From positions 9,272,475 to 9,336,474 of the forward strand of contig NC_052407.1 of the NCBI RefSeq assembly GCF_009389715.1: a DNA stretch of 64,000 bases. The letters are read 5' to 3'. A program made the position numbers and the translations under genes. The notes beneath the pieces were generated by a model. That model saw only the letters and a list, made by a program, of their open reading frames with translations. It had not been told where the DNA came from and searched no databases. Positions within the stretch are counted from its first letter, which is position 1. Every line of letters starts with the position of its first letter. Positions 35,851 through 48,102 of this stretch are shown piece after piece. Origin of the DNA: Phoenix dactylifera (taxonomy: Eukaryota; Streptophyta; Magnoliopsida; Arecales; Arecaceae).

Positions 35851-38800
35851 GATTAGGTGTACTCTAGCCCAAACCAAGACCGAACAAGATTGGCGTAGAA
35901 CTTTCCTATTTTACACGCTTATTAAGATCAATGGTAAAACATGCAAAATCCTATTTGATAGCAGGTGTTGCATCAATGCCATTGTGTCTGGAGTTATTTT
36001 CCACCTCGGTCTGAAATCTACCCCTCATCCAAACCATATAAGGTAGCCTGGGTAGATAAGACGTCCATTTCGATGTCGGAAAGATGTCTTGTCCCGATTC
36101 AATTCTTATCTTATAAAGACGAGATCTGGTGCGACTGCCTTCCGATGGACGTAGGTCAAGTCATTCTAGGAAGACCTTGGTTATATGATAGGGACGTCAC
36201 CCTTCACGGTCGGTCGAATTCGTATAGCTTTCTGTTCCAGGGTTGGAAAATTATACTAAATTCATTGCCTCCTAGAGATCCCGCCCCTAAAAAGAAGGGT
36301 GCTACACCACGGAAAGATGAGTCACTTCACATCATTACTTCGAAAGAGGTAATGAAAGATATCGAAAGCCAATCACCTGTGTTCGCCCTTGTGGCTAGAG
36401 TTATCAACATGGAGTCAAATCCCGAGCATCCGACCGCAGTAGTTCCCCTGTTGGAGGAGTTTCACTCTATTTTTCCTAAGGATCTTACAGATGCACTTCT
36501 TCCGATGCGTGATAACCAGCACGTAATTAACCTCATTTCTGGAGCATCCTTGCCAATCTTTCCCATCATAGACTCAACCCAAACGAGCACACTGAACTGA
36601 AACGTTAAGTTGACGAACTTCTCACTCGAGGATATATTCGTGAGAGTCTGAGTCCCTGTGATGTACCTGCACTCCTCAATTCCAAGAAAGATGGCTCTTG
36701 GAGGATGTGCGTCGATAGCCGTGCTATCAATAAAATCACGGTTAAGTATCGTTTTTCCATTCCTAGGCTGGACGACCTTTTAGACTATATGTCTGGTGCT
36801 ACAGTTTTTTCCAAGATCGACCTAAAGAGTGGGTACCACCAGATTCAGATTCGTCCTGGGGATGAATGAAAAACTGCTTTTAAAACCAAAGATGGACTCT
36901 ACGAATGGTTGGTAATGCCTTTCAGATTAACAAATGCTCCAAGTACTTTTATGAGGGTGATGACACAGATCTTTCGACCTTGAATAAATTTGTTATTGTA
37001 TATTTTGATGACATCCTCATCTATAGTCAAACTCAAGAGCTCCATCTCTCACACTTAAGGCAGGTTTGTGATGTCCTGCGAAAAGAAAGCTTCTTTGCAA
37101 ACCCTAAGAAGTGTGCCTTCCTAACTGATCACGTCACTTTCTTAGGTTCATAGTGTCTTCCAAGGGTGTCTCCGCTGATCCGAAAAAAGTAAGCGCGATA
37201 GTCGATTGACCTGAGCCCAAGATCCTAGTAGAAGTATGTAGTTTTTATGGCCTGGCTACTTTCTATCGTCGCTTCATTAGAAATTTTAGTTCAATAATGT
37301 CTCCCATTATAGATTGCATGAAGAAAGAAGACTTTATCTGAACTAAATCGGCATCCCAAGCATTTAAAGAAATTAAGAAAAGGATGACCGAAGCACCTGT
37401 CTTGTGCCTCCCCAATTTCACTAAGGTATTCGAGGTCGCATGTGATACCTCTGGCATTGGCATAGGTGGCGTGTTAAGCCAAGAAGATCACCCTGTCGCG
37501 TTCTTTAGCGAAAAATTAAGCGACGGCAGGTTGCGTTATTCCACCTATGATAAGGAATTCTATGCGGTAGTGCAAACTTTGCGACATTGGCGACACTATT
37601 TGCTACCGCAAGAATTTATCTTGTATTCAGACCATGAGACTTTAAAGTATCTCAATTCTCAAAAAAAACTGAACCATCGACACGACCGATGAATCGAGTT
37701 TCTGCAAGCCTATACTTTTGTACTGAAACATAAAGCTGGAGTTGAGAACAAGGCTGCTGATGCGCTCAGTCGACGGATCTTCCTCCTATCTGTGATGAGC
37801 ACTGAAGTAATTGGTTTTGAAAAAATCAGGAAACAATATACCACATGTTCCGATTTTAGTAATGTATACTTGACCCTACGAGATGGAGTAGAGAGAGAAC
37901 AAGATGACTTCCTTTTACAAGATGATTACCTCTTTCGCTCCGACCGATTATGTATTCCCTGAACCTCATTGAGAGATTTTCTAGTATGGGAAATACACGC
38001 TGGAGGACTGTCTAGGCATTTCGGAAGAGACAAAACCATTGAAATGGTGGAAAGACGTTTCTTCTGGCCGAGTCTCAAGAGAGACGTGGCCAAAATTGTC
38101 AGTCAGTGTCGCACATGTCAACTAGCCAAACAACGTAAACAGAACACTGGTCTTTACACTCCACTACCCGTTCCTGATTGTCCTTGGCAAGATGTTAGCA
38201 TGGATTTTGTGTTAGGGCTTCCACGTACCTCTATCAAACACGATTCTATTTTCGTAGTGGTGGACCGATTCTCTAAAATGGCTCATTTTCTCTCCTGTTC
38301 TAAGACTTCTGATGCTTCTAGGATTGCGAAACTCTATTTTGATGAAATCGTTAGACTCCATGGCCTCCCAAAATCTATTGTGTCCGATTGAGATGTTAAA
38401 TTTATGAGCTACTTTTGGAAAACCCTTTGGCACATGATGGGCACCAAATTAAAATTTTCCTCTGCCTATCATCCCTAAACTGATGGCTAGACAGAAGTTG
38501 TCAACCGAAGTCTAGAGAATCTTTTAAGATGTCTGGTAGGTGAGCATGCTAGGACTTGGGATCTCGTGTTACCAACCGCCGAGTTTGCATATAATAGTTC
38601 GGTCAATAGGACCTTAGGTATGAGTCCTTTCGAAGTGGTGAATGGATATAAACCTAGGCAACCCATAGACTTGATTCCCATGTCTCATCAACATAGAGTC
38701 TCTGAGTCTGCACAATCATTTGCTTTAAACTTGCATTCATTGCATCAGGAGATCAGCAAACATATTCACTTTAATAACTTAAAATATAAATCCCTTGCTA

Positions 38801-39347
38801 ATTTGCACAGACGTTATAAAGAATTGAATGTAGGTGATTATGTCATGGTAAGAATTAGACCTAAATGACTCCCTTCGGGAACGTTCAAAAAGTTGCAATC
38901 TCGTAGTGGGGGATCGTTCAAAGTCCTAAAGAAAATCAGTTCGAATGCTTATGTTGTAGATCTTCCTAAAGACTATGGGATTAGTGCGATATTTAATATT
39001 GAAGATTTAGTCCCATACAAGAAGTCAACATTCATTCCTTCTGACCTTTTTGTTGATACACCCGTTGTTATTGATCACCCTGATCCAGCACCTGCTATTG
39101 AGCCTCCACCTCCAAAGTTTCATGCACGCAGAGAACACATAGAACATATATTAGATGAGCAGGTTATATCTACCAGGACAGGAAGCTACCAACGTTACTT
39201 TGTTTGGTGGAAAGACCGACCCGAAACAGATGTGACGTGGATTTTGCGAGCCGAGTTGCAGCGCCTTGACCCTGATCTTCTGGAGCAGTACGACAGCCGG
39301 CCAGATCTGCACTCGACGAGGTCAAGTTTTTTCCACCCGGGAGGACT
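35851..39347 (+). pseudogene. Protease-RT-RNase H-integrase-chromodomain polyprotein, broken
   Basis: Domains in order: protease (ILFDSRCCINAI near 35945; the catalytic D-S/T-G has become D-S-R), RT from 36600 ([45 protein letters not shown] near 37003), RNase H from 37390 ([46 protein letters not shown]), integrase with H-H-C-C finger ([10 protein letters not shown] … CRTCQLAKQ) and core ([14 protein letters not shown]-stop-DVKFMSYF; VVNRSLENLLR), then PYK, ILDEQVIS and YQRYFVWWKDRPETDVTW of a chromodomain-like tail. About ten stops lie in otherwise clean frame, several at positions normally CGA, CAA or CAG. Confidence 0.9.
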
Positions 39348-39725
39348 TGATGGGGACATCAGCTAGGCCACCATTTTATTTGCATATTTATTTTATTTTT
39401 ATTTTTGGGTTTATTTGCATTTTATGGCTTATTTGTGTTATTTGTGGGCTTATTAAGATTTATTTTTGTGTAAGGGGATTTATGCAAATTGTGTATTTGG
39501 GCCCTATATATAGGGACCTATTTTCATGATTAGGATTTAATGAAGGTTTAATAATTTTTTCCCCACGTCTTTCACTCCTCTCTTCCTCCTTCTCTTCCTC
39601 CTCCTCTATTCCTCCTCATTCTCTTCTCCCTCTTCTTCTGTTTCCATCTTAAAGCTACAACGTACAGCAACCCCAACAGTACGTTCTCATCACTGCAGCC
39701 ATTTCTCCCTCCCGGTTCGGCATCA
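39348..39725 (+). repeat. 3' LTR of the full-length Ty3 element
   Basis: 378 bp, same ends as the 5' LTR, and followed by the target duplication CTTCT. It differs from the 5' copy at scattered sites and in the length of the T/C-rich tract. Confidence 0.93.
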
Positions 39726-40767
39726 CTTCTGATGCTTCTAGAATTGCCAAACTTTATTTTGATGAAGTCGTTAGACATCCTGACCCTCCAAAATCTATTA
39801 TATCTGATAGGGATGCTAGATTCATGAGCTACTTTAGAAAAATCCTGTGGTATATGATAGGTACCAAACTAAAATTTTTTTCTGCCTATCATCCTCAAAC
39901 TGGCAGCTAGACTGAAGTTATCCACCGTAGCCTTAGAAACCTGTTAAAATGTCTGGTAAGTGAACATGCTAGGACCTGAAATTTAGTGTTACTGACCACT
40001 GAATTTGCATAAAATAATTTGGTTAATAAGTCCATAGGCATGAGTCCATTCGATGTTGTGCATGGTTGCAAATCTAGGCAGCCCATAGACCTGATCCTCG
40101 TGTCTCATCAGTATAGAGTATCTAAGTCTACACGGTTATTCGCATTGCACCCACATTCATTGCATCAAGAAATTAACAAATGCATTCACTTTAATAACTT
40201 AAAATATAAATTTCTTGCTGATTTATACGGACGATATAAAGTGCTAAATGAAAGAGATTATGTCATGATAAGAATTAGGCTTGAACGACTTTCTTCGAAA
40301 ATGTTCAAGAAATTGCAAGCTCGTAGTATGGAACCGTTCAATATCCTATGGAAAATTAATTCGAATGCATATGCTGTGAATCTTCCTGATGACTATGGAA
40401 TTAGTGCGATATTTAATATTAAAAATTTAATCCCCTACAAAAGGACAACAATTATTCATTCTGACCCCTTTGTTGACACACTTGCCCTTGTTGATCACCC
40501 TGACCCATTACCTGCTGTTGAGCCACCACCTCCCAAATTTTATGTATGTAAAGAACAAATAGAATATATATTGGATGAGCAGGTTATGTCAACCAGGAAT
40601 GGTGGTTATCAACGTTATCTTGTTCAGTGAAAAGGCCGACCAATATCTGACGTGACGTGGATCTCCAGAGCCGAGTTACGACGCTTTAATTCCGATCTCC
40701 TGGAGTAGTACAACAGCCGGCCCGATCTGCACTCGACGGGGTCGAGTTTTTTCCATCTGGGAGGAAT
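39726..40767 (+). pseudogene. Outer Ty3 element, right fragment: integrase and chromodomain
   Basis: Resumes integrase at [14 protein letters not shown] and runs through SDRDARFMSYF, SAYHPQTGS, VIHRSLRNLLK, then an open frame 40019-40630 (NKSIGMSPFDVVHG … DEQVMSTRNGGYQRYLV). A TGA replaces the Trp of VRWKGRP; DVTWISRAEL follows. It is collinear with 21670-22344 of the minus-strand element and 38566-39340 of the full-length element. Stops at -NG-stop-TE, -EFA-stop-NN and LLE-stop show decay. Confidence 0.9.
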
Positions 40768-41161
40768 TGATAGGGACATCAGAGCTAATCATCCGTCCGT
40801 CTAGTCCACCATTTTTATTTTGATTTTATTTTTTGTTTTAGTTTTGGGCTTGTTTACATTTTTATTGTTGTAGGGCTTTATTTGTGTTATTTTGGGCTTT
40901 ATTGAGAATTATTTTTGTGTAAGGGGTTATGTGTTAATTTTCTTATTTGGGCCCTATATATAGGGGGGCCTCATTGTGATTTGGGTTTAATAAAAGTGAA
41001 TTAAGATTTCTTTCCCCACGTTACTTCTCTCCTCTCTCTTCCCTCTCCTTCTCTTCTCCTCCTCTCCTCTTCTCTTCTTCCTGTGTCTCTATAACCTCTT
41101 CTTCCTTCCACTTTTCTTCTTCTTCCTCCTTATCCTCTTCTTCTGCAGTTGTCCGTCATCA
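40768..41161 (+). repeat. 3' LTR of the outer Ty3 element
   Basis: 394 bp, TGATAGGGACATCAG … TGTCCGTCATCA, with ggccctatatatagggg core near 40950. After it the sequence is copia RT, so this outer element was itself inserted into, or joined to, the plus-strand Sirevirus. Its 5' LTR and leader are missing because the left side ends at the Sirevirus LTR at 30935. Confidence 0.85.
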
Positions 41162-42420
41162 CTTTTGTACTGGTAGATAGACTTGAAGCAATTAGAATGT
41201 TACTTGCATTTGCATGTTTTAAAGATTTCAAGTTATATCAAATGAATGTTAAAAGTGCTTTTCTAAATGGTTATATTTCGAAGAAAGTTTATGTAGAACA
41301 ACCTTCCAATTTTCAAGATTATGATTTTTCAAATTATATTTTTAAACTTTTGAAAGCTTTGTATGGTTTAAAACAAGCACCTAGAGCATGGTATGAAAGA
41401 TTAAGTAAATTTCTTATTGATAATGATTTTACAAGAGGAAAACTAGATACTACTCTTTTTATAAAATTAAAAGATCATGACATGCTCATTGTTCAAGTTT
41501 ATATTGACGACATTATATTCGGTGCTACTAATGAAAGCTTGTGCAAAAATTTTGCTAAGTGCATGCAAGGTAAATTTGAGATGAGCATGATGAGAGAGCT
41601 AAACTACTTCTTTGGAGTCCAAATCAGACAACTAAAGGAAAGCATTTTTATTAACCAATCCAAGTACATAAAGGATTTGCTTAAAAGGTTTGGAATGAAA
41701 AATTCAAAACCAACTGGAACCCCAATGAGTCCATCAACTAAGCTAGACAAAGATGAAAATGGTAAGCCAATAAATGACAGAAAATATTGAGGTATGATTG
41801 GCTCTTTACTCTATTTAACTGCTAGTAGACCGGATATTATGTTTAGTATTTGTATGTGTGATCATGTCCAAAAGAATCTCACATGATTGCCATGAAATGT
41901 ATTTTTCGATATTTATTGGACACTCAAAACTTAGGATTATGGTATCCTAAAAATATTTCTTTTGATCTTATTGGTTTCTCTGATGCAGATTTTGCGGGTT
42001 GTAAAATTGATCGAATAGTTGTTCTTGTCAATTTCTTGGATATTCTCTAGTATATTGGTTTAGTAAAAAGCTGAAGCTGAATATATTTTCACCGGTAGTT
42101 GTTGTGCTCAAATTTTATGGATGAAATAACAATTAAAATATTTTGGATTTCATTTCTCTCATATTCCTATTAAATGTGATAATACTAGTGCAATTAATTT
42201 AACTAAAAATCCTATTCAATATTCTAGAACCAAGCATATTGAAATTAGACATCATTTTATAAGAGATCATGTTTAAAAAGGAGATATTGAACTTGAATTT
42301 ATTAGTATCGATTATCAATTGGCGGATATTTTTACAAAACCTCTTAGCGAAGAAAAATTTTGTTATATTAGAAGAAAACTTGGTATGTCCAATCCTTTTG
42401 AAAAAATGATATTTTTTTCT
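41162..42420 (+). pseudogene. Sirevirus (Ty1/copia) RT and RNase H, plus strand, 5'-truncated
   Basis: Enters RT in mid-domain at a VARLEAIRMLLAFA-type motif (here VDRLEAIRM), then FKLYQMNVKSAFLNGYI, ALYGLKQAPRAWYERL, and the catalytic VYIDDIIFG (41495-41521), FGVQI, IKDLLKRFGM and the TGTPMSPSTKLD linker, open to 41790. After a stop the frame continues brokenly with RNase H landmarks: ADFAGCKIDR, CDNTSAINLTKNPIQYSRTKHIEIRHHFIRDHV, YQLADIFTKPLSEEKF. Gag, protease and integrase of this element are absent to the left, where the Ty3 LTR begins. Confidence 0.9.
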
Positions 42421-42758
42421 ATGCTATGCATATAGATAGGGGGAGATATTGTGCATAACTTTGAATCTTATCAATCTCTCTATATCTTGATGAATAAGAA
42501 TTCATGTTGTTCTCTTCTCATGTGCTAAAATGCAATTATTTAGGGTGAGAATAAATGTTATCAAATAAGATTGATTCATAAACAATTATTTGATTTAATT
42601 TGATATCACATCTATATTTTCTTAGATTTGTTTTTTTTTTTTTTAATGCCAAAAGGGGGAGAAGATATATGATTAATATCAAGAGATGTTATTTAAAAAT
42701 AACAATAATAATATATAAGTTTTCATCTATTGTTTGTCATCATCAAAAAGGGAGAGAT
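42421..42758 (+). other. Sirevirus 3' untranslated region with two polypurine tracts
   Basis: Non-coding stretch between RNase H and LTR with purine runs aaaagggggagaaga (about 42650) and aaaaagggagaga (about 42745), the second directly before the LTR. More than one polypurine tract is typical of Sireviruses. Confidence 0.7.
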
Positions 42759-44170
42759 TGTTAACCTCATGGTTTCAACGGTTTACTATTTGATTTTAAT
42801 GATAACAAACAAATAAATTTAGTTCATTATTATGATTGTAGCAAACAAATAAAATCAAAAATTGAGATTTCTTTTGAAGGTAGATGATGGAAGTCTGAAC
42901 GTATGTTAGTATTTTTGGCATAACATTTTATTGGAATATAATATTAATGCAATTCTTATTGATCTGGAAATAAGACTTATTTATCTAAAACTTTTATATT
43001 CAATATATTTTTAAATTTGAACGTTAGCTATGCGTAATAGAGTCTGCAATCTATCTATCCATAGCCATAATTTAGGTTGACATATGTTTAGTCTTTTAGC
43101 TGTAATGTTTCAACCAAATGTCCTTTTGAGATAATTTTTATCAGGTTAGAAATATAACGTAAAGGGCTACAAATTTTATATTCAATTAATGTTGAAATTT
43201 GAATGTTAACGATGAGTAAGAGGGTCTACAATCTATCTATCTATAGCTATAATTTAGGCTGATATATGTTCACTCTTTTAGCTGTAACTTTTCAACTAAA
43301 TATTTTTTTGAGATGATTCTTATCAGGTTGGAAAGATAATGTAAAGGGCTACAACTTTATCTCTAGCCACTAAGTCAAATTCAGCCTTTTGGTTTGTCAA
43401 AAAGGTATTGCAATGCAGGAAATCAAATCTGATCCGAATCTGCATACATTAAATGTGTTAAAGAAGGATTTCCAAAGCTTCAAATCGTTTCAAACAAGGA
43501 AATGGCTTCTGAAGGCTATAAAAGGAGGTTCATACCTCATATCGCAGATAGAGAGTTTCATAGAGTTTGAAGAGAAATCAAGAAAGTATTGTGCTTACAA
43601 GTAAAAGGCCTTCCTTGTTGAGAAATTGAGTGTAGTGCTTTTATTTTTGTTATTTTGATTAAGCATTGTAAGAGAGTCGTTGAGCTCTTGTTAGCTTAAG
43701 TGATAAAGAGGATCGAAGATGAAAGAAACTCTTGAGACTAGAGGACACAAAGAGGAAAATTGCCTGGGAGGATCATACTCTAGATAAACAAGAAAGTATT
43801 TGAGGGAGTAGATCAACCAAGAGTTAGCTCGGATATCACCAAGTGTAAAGGTTGCTTGCACGCGGAAGACAAGCGGTTTGTAAAGTTTTGGATAAGCATG
43901 ATGGATTAAATCTTAGAAAGAAGTTTCGGAGAGTGGATATAGACTCACAAGGAGACCGAACCACTATAAATCATCGCGTATTATTTTTCTTCCCTTCACT
44001 CTTTATTTTTCTATATTTAGTTGCATATTTGTGATTATTACTTGCTATACTTGTTGCATCTAGTTAATTTTATTAGATTTAAAAACTTGAGGGGGTTTGA
44101 TTTTATTTTCGTAAAATTTTATAAAACCTAATTCACCCCCCTCTCTTGGGTTTGCCACTCCGAGCCAACA
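42759..44170 (+). repeat. 3' LTR of the plus-strand Sirevirus
   Basis: 1412 bp, TGTTAACCTCATGG … CGAGCCAACA. It contains a roughly 185-bp internal tandem duplication (about 43000-43180 and 43185-43365; both copies carry caatctatctatc…atagc and gggctacaa) and, near the end, cacccccctctcttgggt, the complement of the G-rich block in the other Sirevirus LTR. The two LTRs otherwise differ, so they belong to different Sirevirus families. Confidence 0.85.
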
Positions 44171-44217
44171 ATATATATATACATATGCATATATATAGTT
44201 ATCTATCTATCTATCTA

Positions 44218-44258
<41 letters not shown>
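44171..44258. repeat. (TA)n / (TCTA)n microsatellite
   Basis: Runs of atat, interrupted by tatctatctatctatcta at 44201-44222, fill the gap between the Sirevirus LTR and the resumed TAR unit. Confidence 0.95.
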
Positions 44259-44260
<2 letters not shown>

Positions 44261-44489
44261 CTTGATGACTACTTCTCTATTATGTTTGATTAAAGTCAAC
44301 ATGATTGCAGTGACTGGTTTAAGGCTTCATTGCTTTGAAAGGTGGCCCAATGGCCTTTTTTCTCATATATATATATATATATAACTTGATGACTACTTCT
44401 CTATTATGTTTGATTAAAGTCAACATGATTGCAGTGACTGGTTTAAGGCTTCATTGCTTTGAAAGGTGGCCCAATGGCCTTTTTTCTCA
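44261..44489 (+). repeat. 124-bp tandem duplication in the TAR 3' flank
   Basis: The 105 bp starting cttgatgactacttctc at 44261 recur without change at 44385, separated by a short (TA)n tract. The equivalent positions in units 1 (about 8399) and 2 (about 17980) have a single copy. Confidence 0.93.
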
Positions 44490-45507
44490 AAATGAGGGGC
44501 TCTGTGAGTGGCGTAAGAAAATTCTCGGTGTCGTAAATGAGAACCATTGACAACAAAAGGAGAGCCAGTGGGTTCTAAAACTGCTAAAGAACTAACAAGA
44601 TCTAGAGCTAAAACTGAATATGTTCTGAATCAAAAGAGACTTCATGGTAAAATGTTAGAAACGAGATTCAAAATATTAAGAGCTGATATACTGAGAACTT
44701 GGAAGGGAGAAAACTCAAACTCAGGAAGTAGGGATCCAGAGTCATGTTGGGAAGCTAGGAAAGGAAAAAGACCATTTCTACATATATACTTTTTTTCTCT
44801 CAATGAGCCTTTTGTTTTTCCATGAAAAAAGTAACCATCAGAAAACAAAACCTTCTCTTTAAGAAGTTACTTTTTTCAGGATGTGGAGGTTACTTTTTTA
44901 TCCGAAACTTATTAATTTTGAGAGGAGGGATTGCACTTGGGCTGAAAACTTAAAAGAGGAAGGGAATGTCGATGCAACCGATTATGATGTGGCAAAAACC
45001 TTACTATGGCACATACGATATAGAGTGGATGATAGTTGGAAGAGGAGCCGGCGCAATTACTCTCTTCTAAGGCTAAAAAATACTATCTTGGCTGGCCACT
45101 CCAGGGATACATCTCTTACATGCTCACTCACAATTCCTAGGAATCCACTAAATGGGAAAAGAGAGAGAATAGTGAGAAAACAGGAATAATTCTTACAAGA
45201 GGATTCTTATTAATCAGTAATTTAAGTATCTCAAGTATAATTATATGATGAGCCTCAATGGGGATATTTATAAGTAGTGCAAAATGATTCTTTTCTTCAA
45301 CTTTTTATTGTAGAATTTCAAGTTCCATTCTAACTCAAAAAGCTCTAACTATTAAGTTTTCTTATAACATCAAAACTTCTCATAAAGAAGTTTATAAAAA
45401 TCAAAATTAACATCAAACTTTTCTATGTTTCGAGATCCATATGTACGGAACCCATGCTTTGTATTGTCAGGACGTGTGATCCATGCGGTCACAATCCACA
45501 ACCCATG
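44261..45507 (+). repeat. Tandem unit 3, right part (3' flank)
   Basis: Matches 8399-9521 and 17980-19080, more diverged than those are from each other. It shows where unit 3 ended before the retrotransposons came in: TAR exon 5 and the proximal 3' flank are missing. No gene is seen. Confidence 0.9.
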
Positions 45508-48102
45508 CAGCAGCATGTGCACTCTAGGCACTCCAGCATCATTGCTGAGAATGTTGGCGGTTCACCAAGTTGAGATTTTTACTAGCTAGACAATCAAAAA
45601 AATTCATGTCCTAGTTGTTAATGCCACACAAACTATCTGCTGAATTGGAAAGTAATGTGGCTCATTCTAGCCCATTAATCTAAAGATAAGGGTTCAATGG
45701 TTGAAGAAAAAGCCAATTATATCACAAACAAAAAGAGACATATTGCAGCCAAAAATCATACAATTTTTTTGGTCGCAAGAGATTCTATGCAAAAGTTAAA
45801 TCATGCTATGATATTGACAACTCCAAGCTAGGACTATCTACTAAAATCTCCTTGGGAAAAATATTTTCCAAGTTTTTTTTTTTTGTATATACATTGTAAG
45901 TTTCCTTATGCTTTCTACAGAAAAGTTATTTTTTCTCATCACTTGGTAATCAATCGCTTATCTCTTCATGAGTTGTATCCCACCTCAACTTCCTTTCTTC
46001 AACATTTTGTGAATCACAGATAGTGAAAAGAAGTACTTTCTATGTTTCTTGACTGATCCAGCAAGCGATTTATTGGAGTTAGCATACAATTTGTGTATCT
46101 GATGGTTAGAGCTAGACTCAAGGAGTTAATATACAAAACAAAAGTTGGTAATTTTATTTTTAAACAAAGGCAAATCTACTTTGGATGTACAGTTTAATGA
46201 AAAGGTTGGGATTGGAGCTAAAGAAACAATAGAACCTTCAAAAGGCAAGCTTCTTAGTGACTGATATTATCCTCAAGAATATCAAGGTTTTCAGGTCAAA
46301 ATGGGCTTCTGTTGCTACTTCTAAATTATCTTCTAAACTTGTATATGTCAATCAGTTATGCTTCTTAAAACTATTTCATAAACATTTCAATTCTATTAAA
46401 ATGAATTGATGGGTCTCCCAACTTTCCTCTCCAAGAACTCAAGAAAGAAAAAGAAAAAGAAACAGAAAATTTTTAAATGTTTAATGTTTATGGATATAAA
46501 GTGTTTTAAACTATTAATTAAGAAACTTTAGATTTCTTTCTTTTTGGTAAACAAACTTTAGATTTCTTTAATGAATTCAAAAATTGAAAAGATAGGAATG
46601 AAGCTATAAATTCATTTTCTAATAGCCCTTTATGGCCTAAAAAATAGGATTGCATGAAATATTTATCAAGTGAATGTGAAAGCAAGGAAATTTTGGTGTT
46701 ATCCACCACCTGCGGAGGCAGAAGCCTTTTGTACTAAGTTTGAGGTAATGCTTGTTTATTTGTTTTCTCTAGTGGGTTGTAATTCGTATAATTTATGGTA
46801 ACTTTTGTTATAGTTATATATTTCCTTTGTCCTTGAATATAATTTAGTTTGTGAATCACCAAAACCAATAACTCTCATTGTGCGTCATCTCCATGGAAGA
46901 GAATATTAGAGGGAAAACTTTGTCACTATGGAGGAGGATATTATTTATTAGTTCAACTCTGTCGCACTAAAACTCAGGGTTTAACTTTATCATGGCATTT
47001 TTTCAATTCTCACAAATAGATTCTACATCTTTCTCCATGAAGTGTGATCCATTTGCCTCATACATATATCAAAAAAGAACCTTTTGATATTTAAATTTAT
47101 GGTTACAATGTAAATCTACATGTTGACATCTTTAAAGTGATCAAAAATTTTATAGGACCATTTGGATTCTTTTTTTGATCATACTCTTTAGTCTTGAGCT
47201 ATCTACATTCATAGAGAACATTCAAATTGCTGGACTTTTGTATTTTAACCATCATCATCTTTTCAAGTATATACAAAAAGCATGGATATGTATCAGAGCC
47301 TACGGAGGTTTATTATGATAGTTTCTATGACAGGCTGGCATTAACTAGGGATGTATAAAACTTTAGCTAAGAACAGTAGTAAGAAGAATATTGAAATGTA
47401 GTATGATGCTCTATGTTGCTAGTAATATACATTACAAAGAGGAACTTATAACTAAATGAAAGAAAATCTCAATCTTCATTATTATATCCAGGCAATTAAT
47501 GAGTTGGAAAATTTTTCAAGGCATTTGGTATGGGAGTGATCATCCCAAGATCAACAGTAATAAAGGTAGAGGTAATGAGATCACCACATTTGGTTGCACC
47601 ATAATGGTGACTTTATGTGGCAATGATCTTATATCACCCCCACTCTTCAAATTATACCCCAACTTAATGATGGAAAATCCATCCTTAAATTCAGATATCC
47701 AAGATCTGCCTAGGGCAATGAACCTCGGTTGAAATATGGAGACAAAGATACCCTTTAGTCTAGCAGAAAAAATTGGTATATCAATACATCTAATTTATTA
47801 TATCAGTATTGTATATATTATATCATATTGGTAGAACATATATTGTATTAACTATATATTATATTATAATATATTATTAATCATATTATTTTCATATTAA
47901 TATTCAATTATAATTTTAAATTATAACAAAAAGAAATTATTGTACTTTATAGTTATATTATGAAATAATTTAATATATTACTTCTATTTACCTTATTTTT
48001 CTAATCAATATGTATATATATATATATATATATATATTAGTATTAAAATAATAATACATTATAATTATAAATAAAAATATTAATTTTATAACAATAATTA
48101 AT
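45508..48102 (+). repeat. Tandem unit 4, 5' flank only
   Basis: Follows the start of units 1-3 from gcagcagcatgtgcactctagg through the marker at 45694 and the AT-rich tract (48000-48100, including a (TA)n run at 48011-48038). Homology stops at about 48102, the position where units 1 and 2 begin TGTAGGTCG. Neither a TAR gene nor any exon follows. This marks the right end of the array. Confidence 0.88.

Larger units (their letters stand above)
31981..39725 (+). mobile_element. Full-length Ty3/gypsy element with TSD CTTCT
   Basis: 7745 bp with two LTRs (31981-32367 and 39348-39725), primer site, GC-rich leader, gag, protease, RT, RNase H, integrase and a C-terminal chromodomain-like region in canonical Ty3 order. 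The target duplication CTTCT is present at 31976-31980 and 39726-39730, and excision in thought rejoins the host integrase codons SKTS and [10 protein letters not shown]. The two LTRs differ by scattered substitutions and T/C-tract indels, so the insertion is not recent. Many in-frame stops mean it is no longer coding. Confidence 0.95.

Noticed and set aside
25656..42420. Reading the minus-strand Sirevirus gag and the plus-strand Sirevirus RT as one inverted element
   Set aside because: Their LTRs begin and read differently (TGTTGATC… versus TGTTAACC…), so they are two families.
43389..44034. Small ORFs in the plus-strand Sirevirus LTR
   Set aside because: Within LTR sequence, no domain, and no counterpart in the other LTR.
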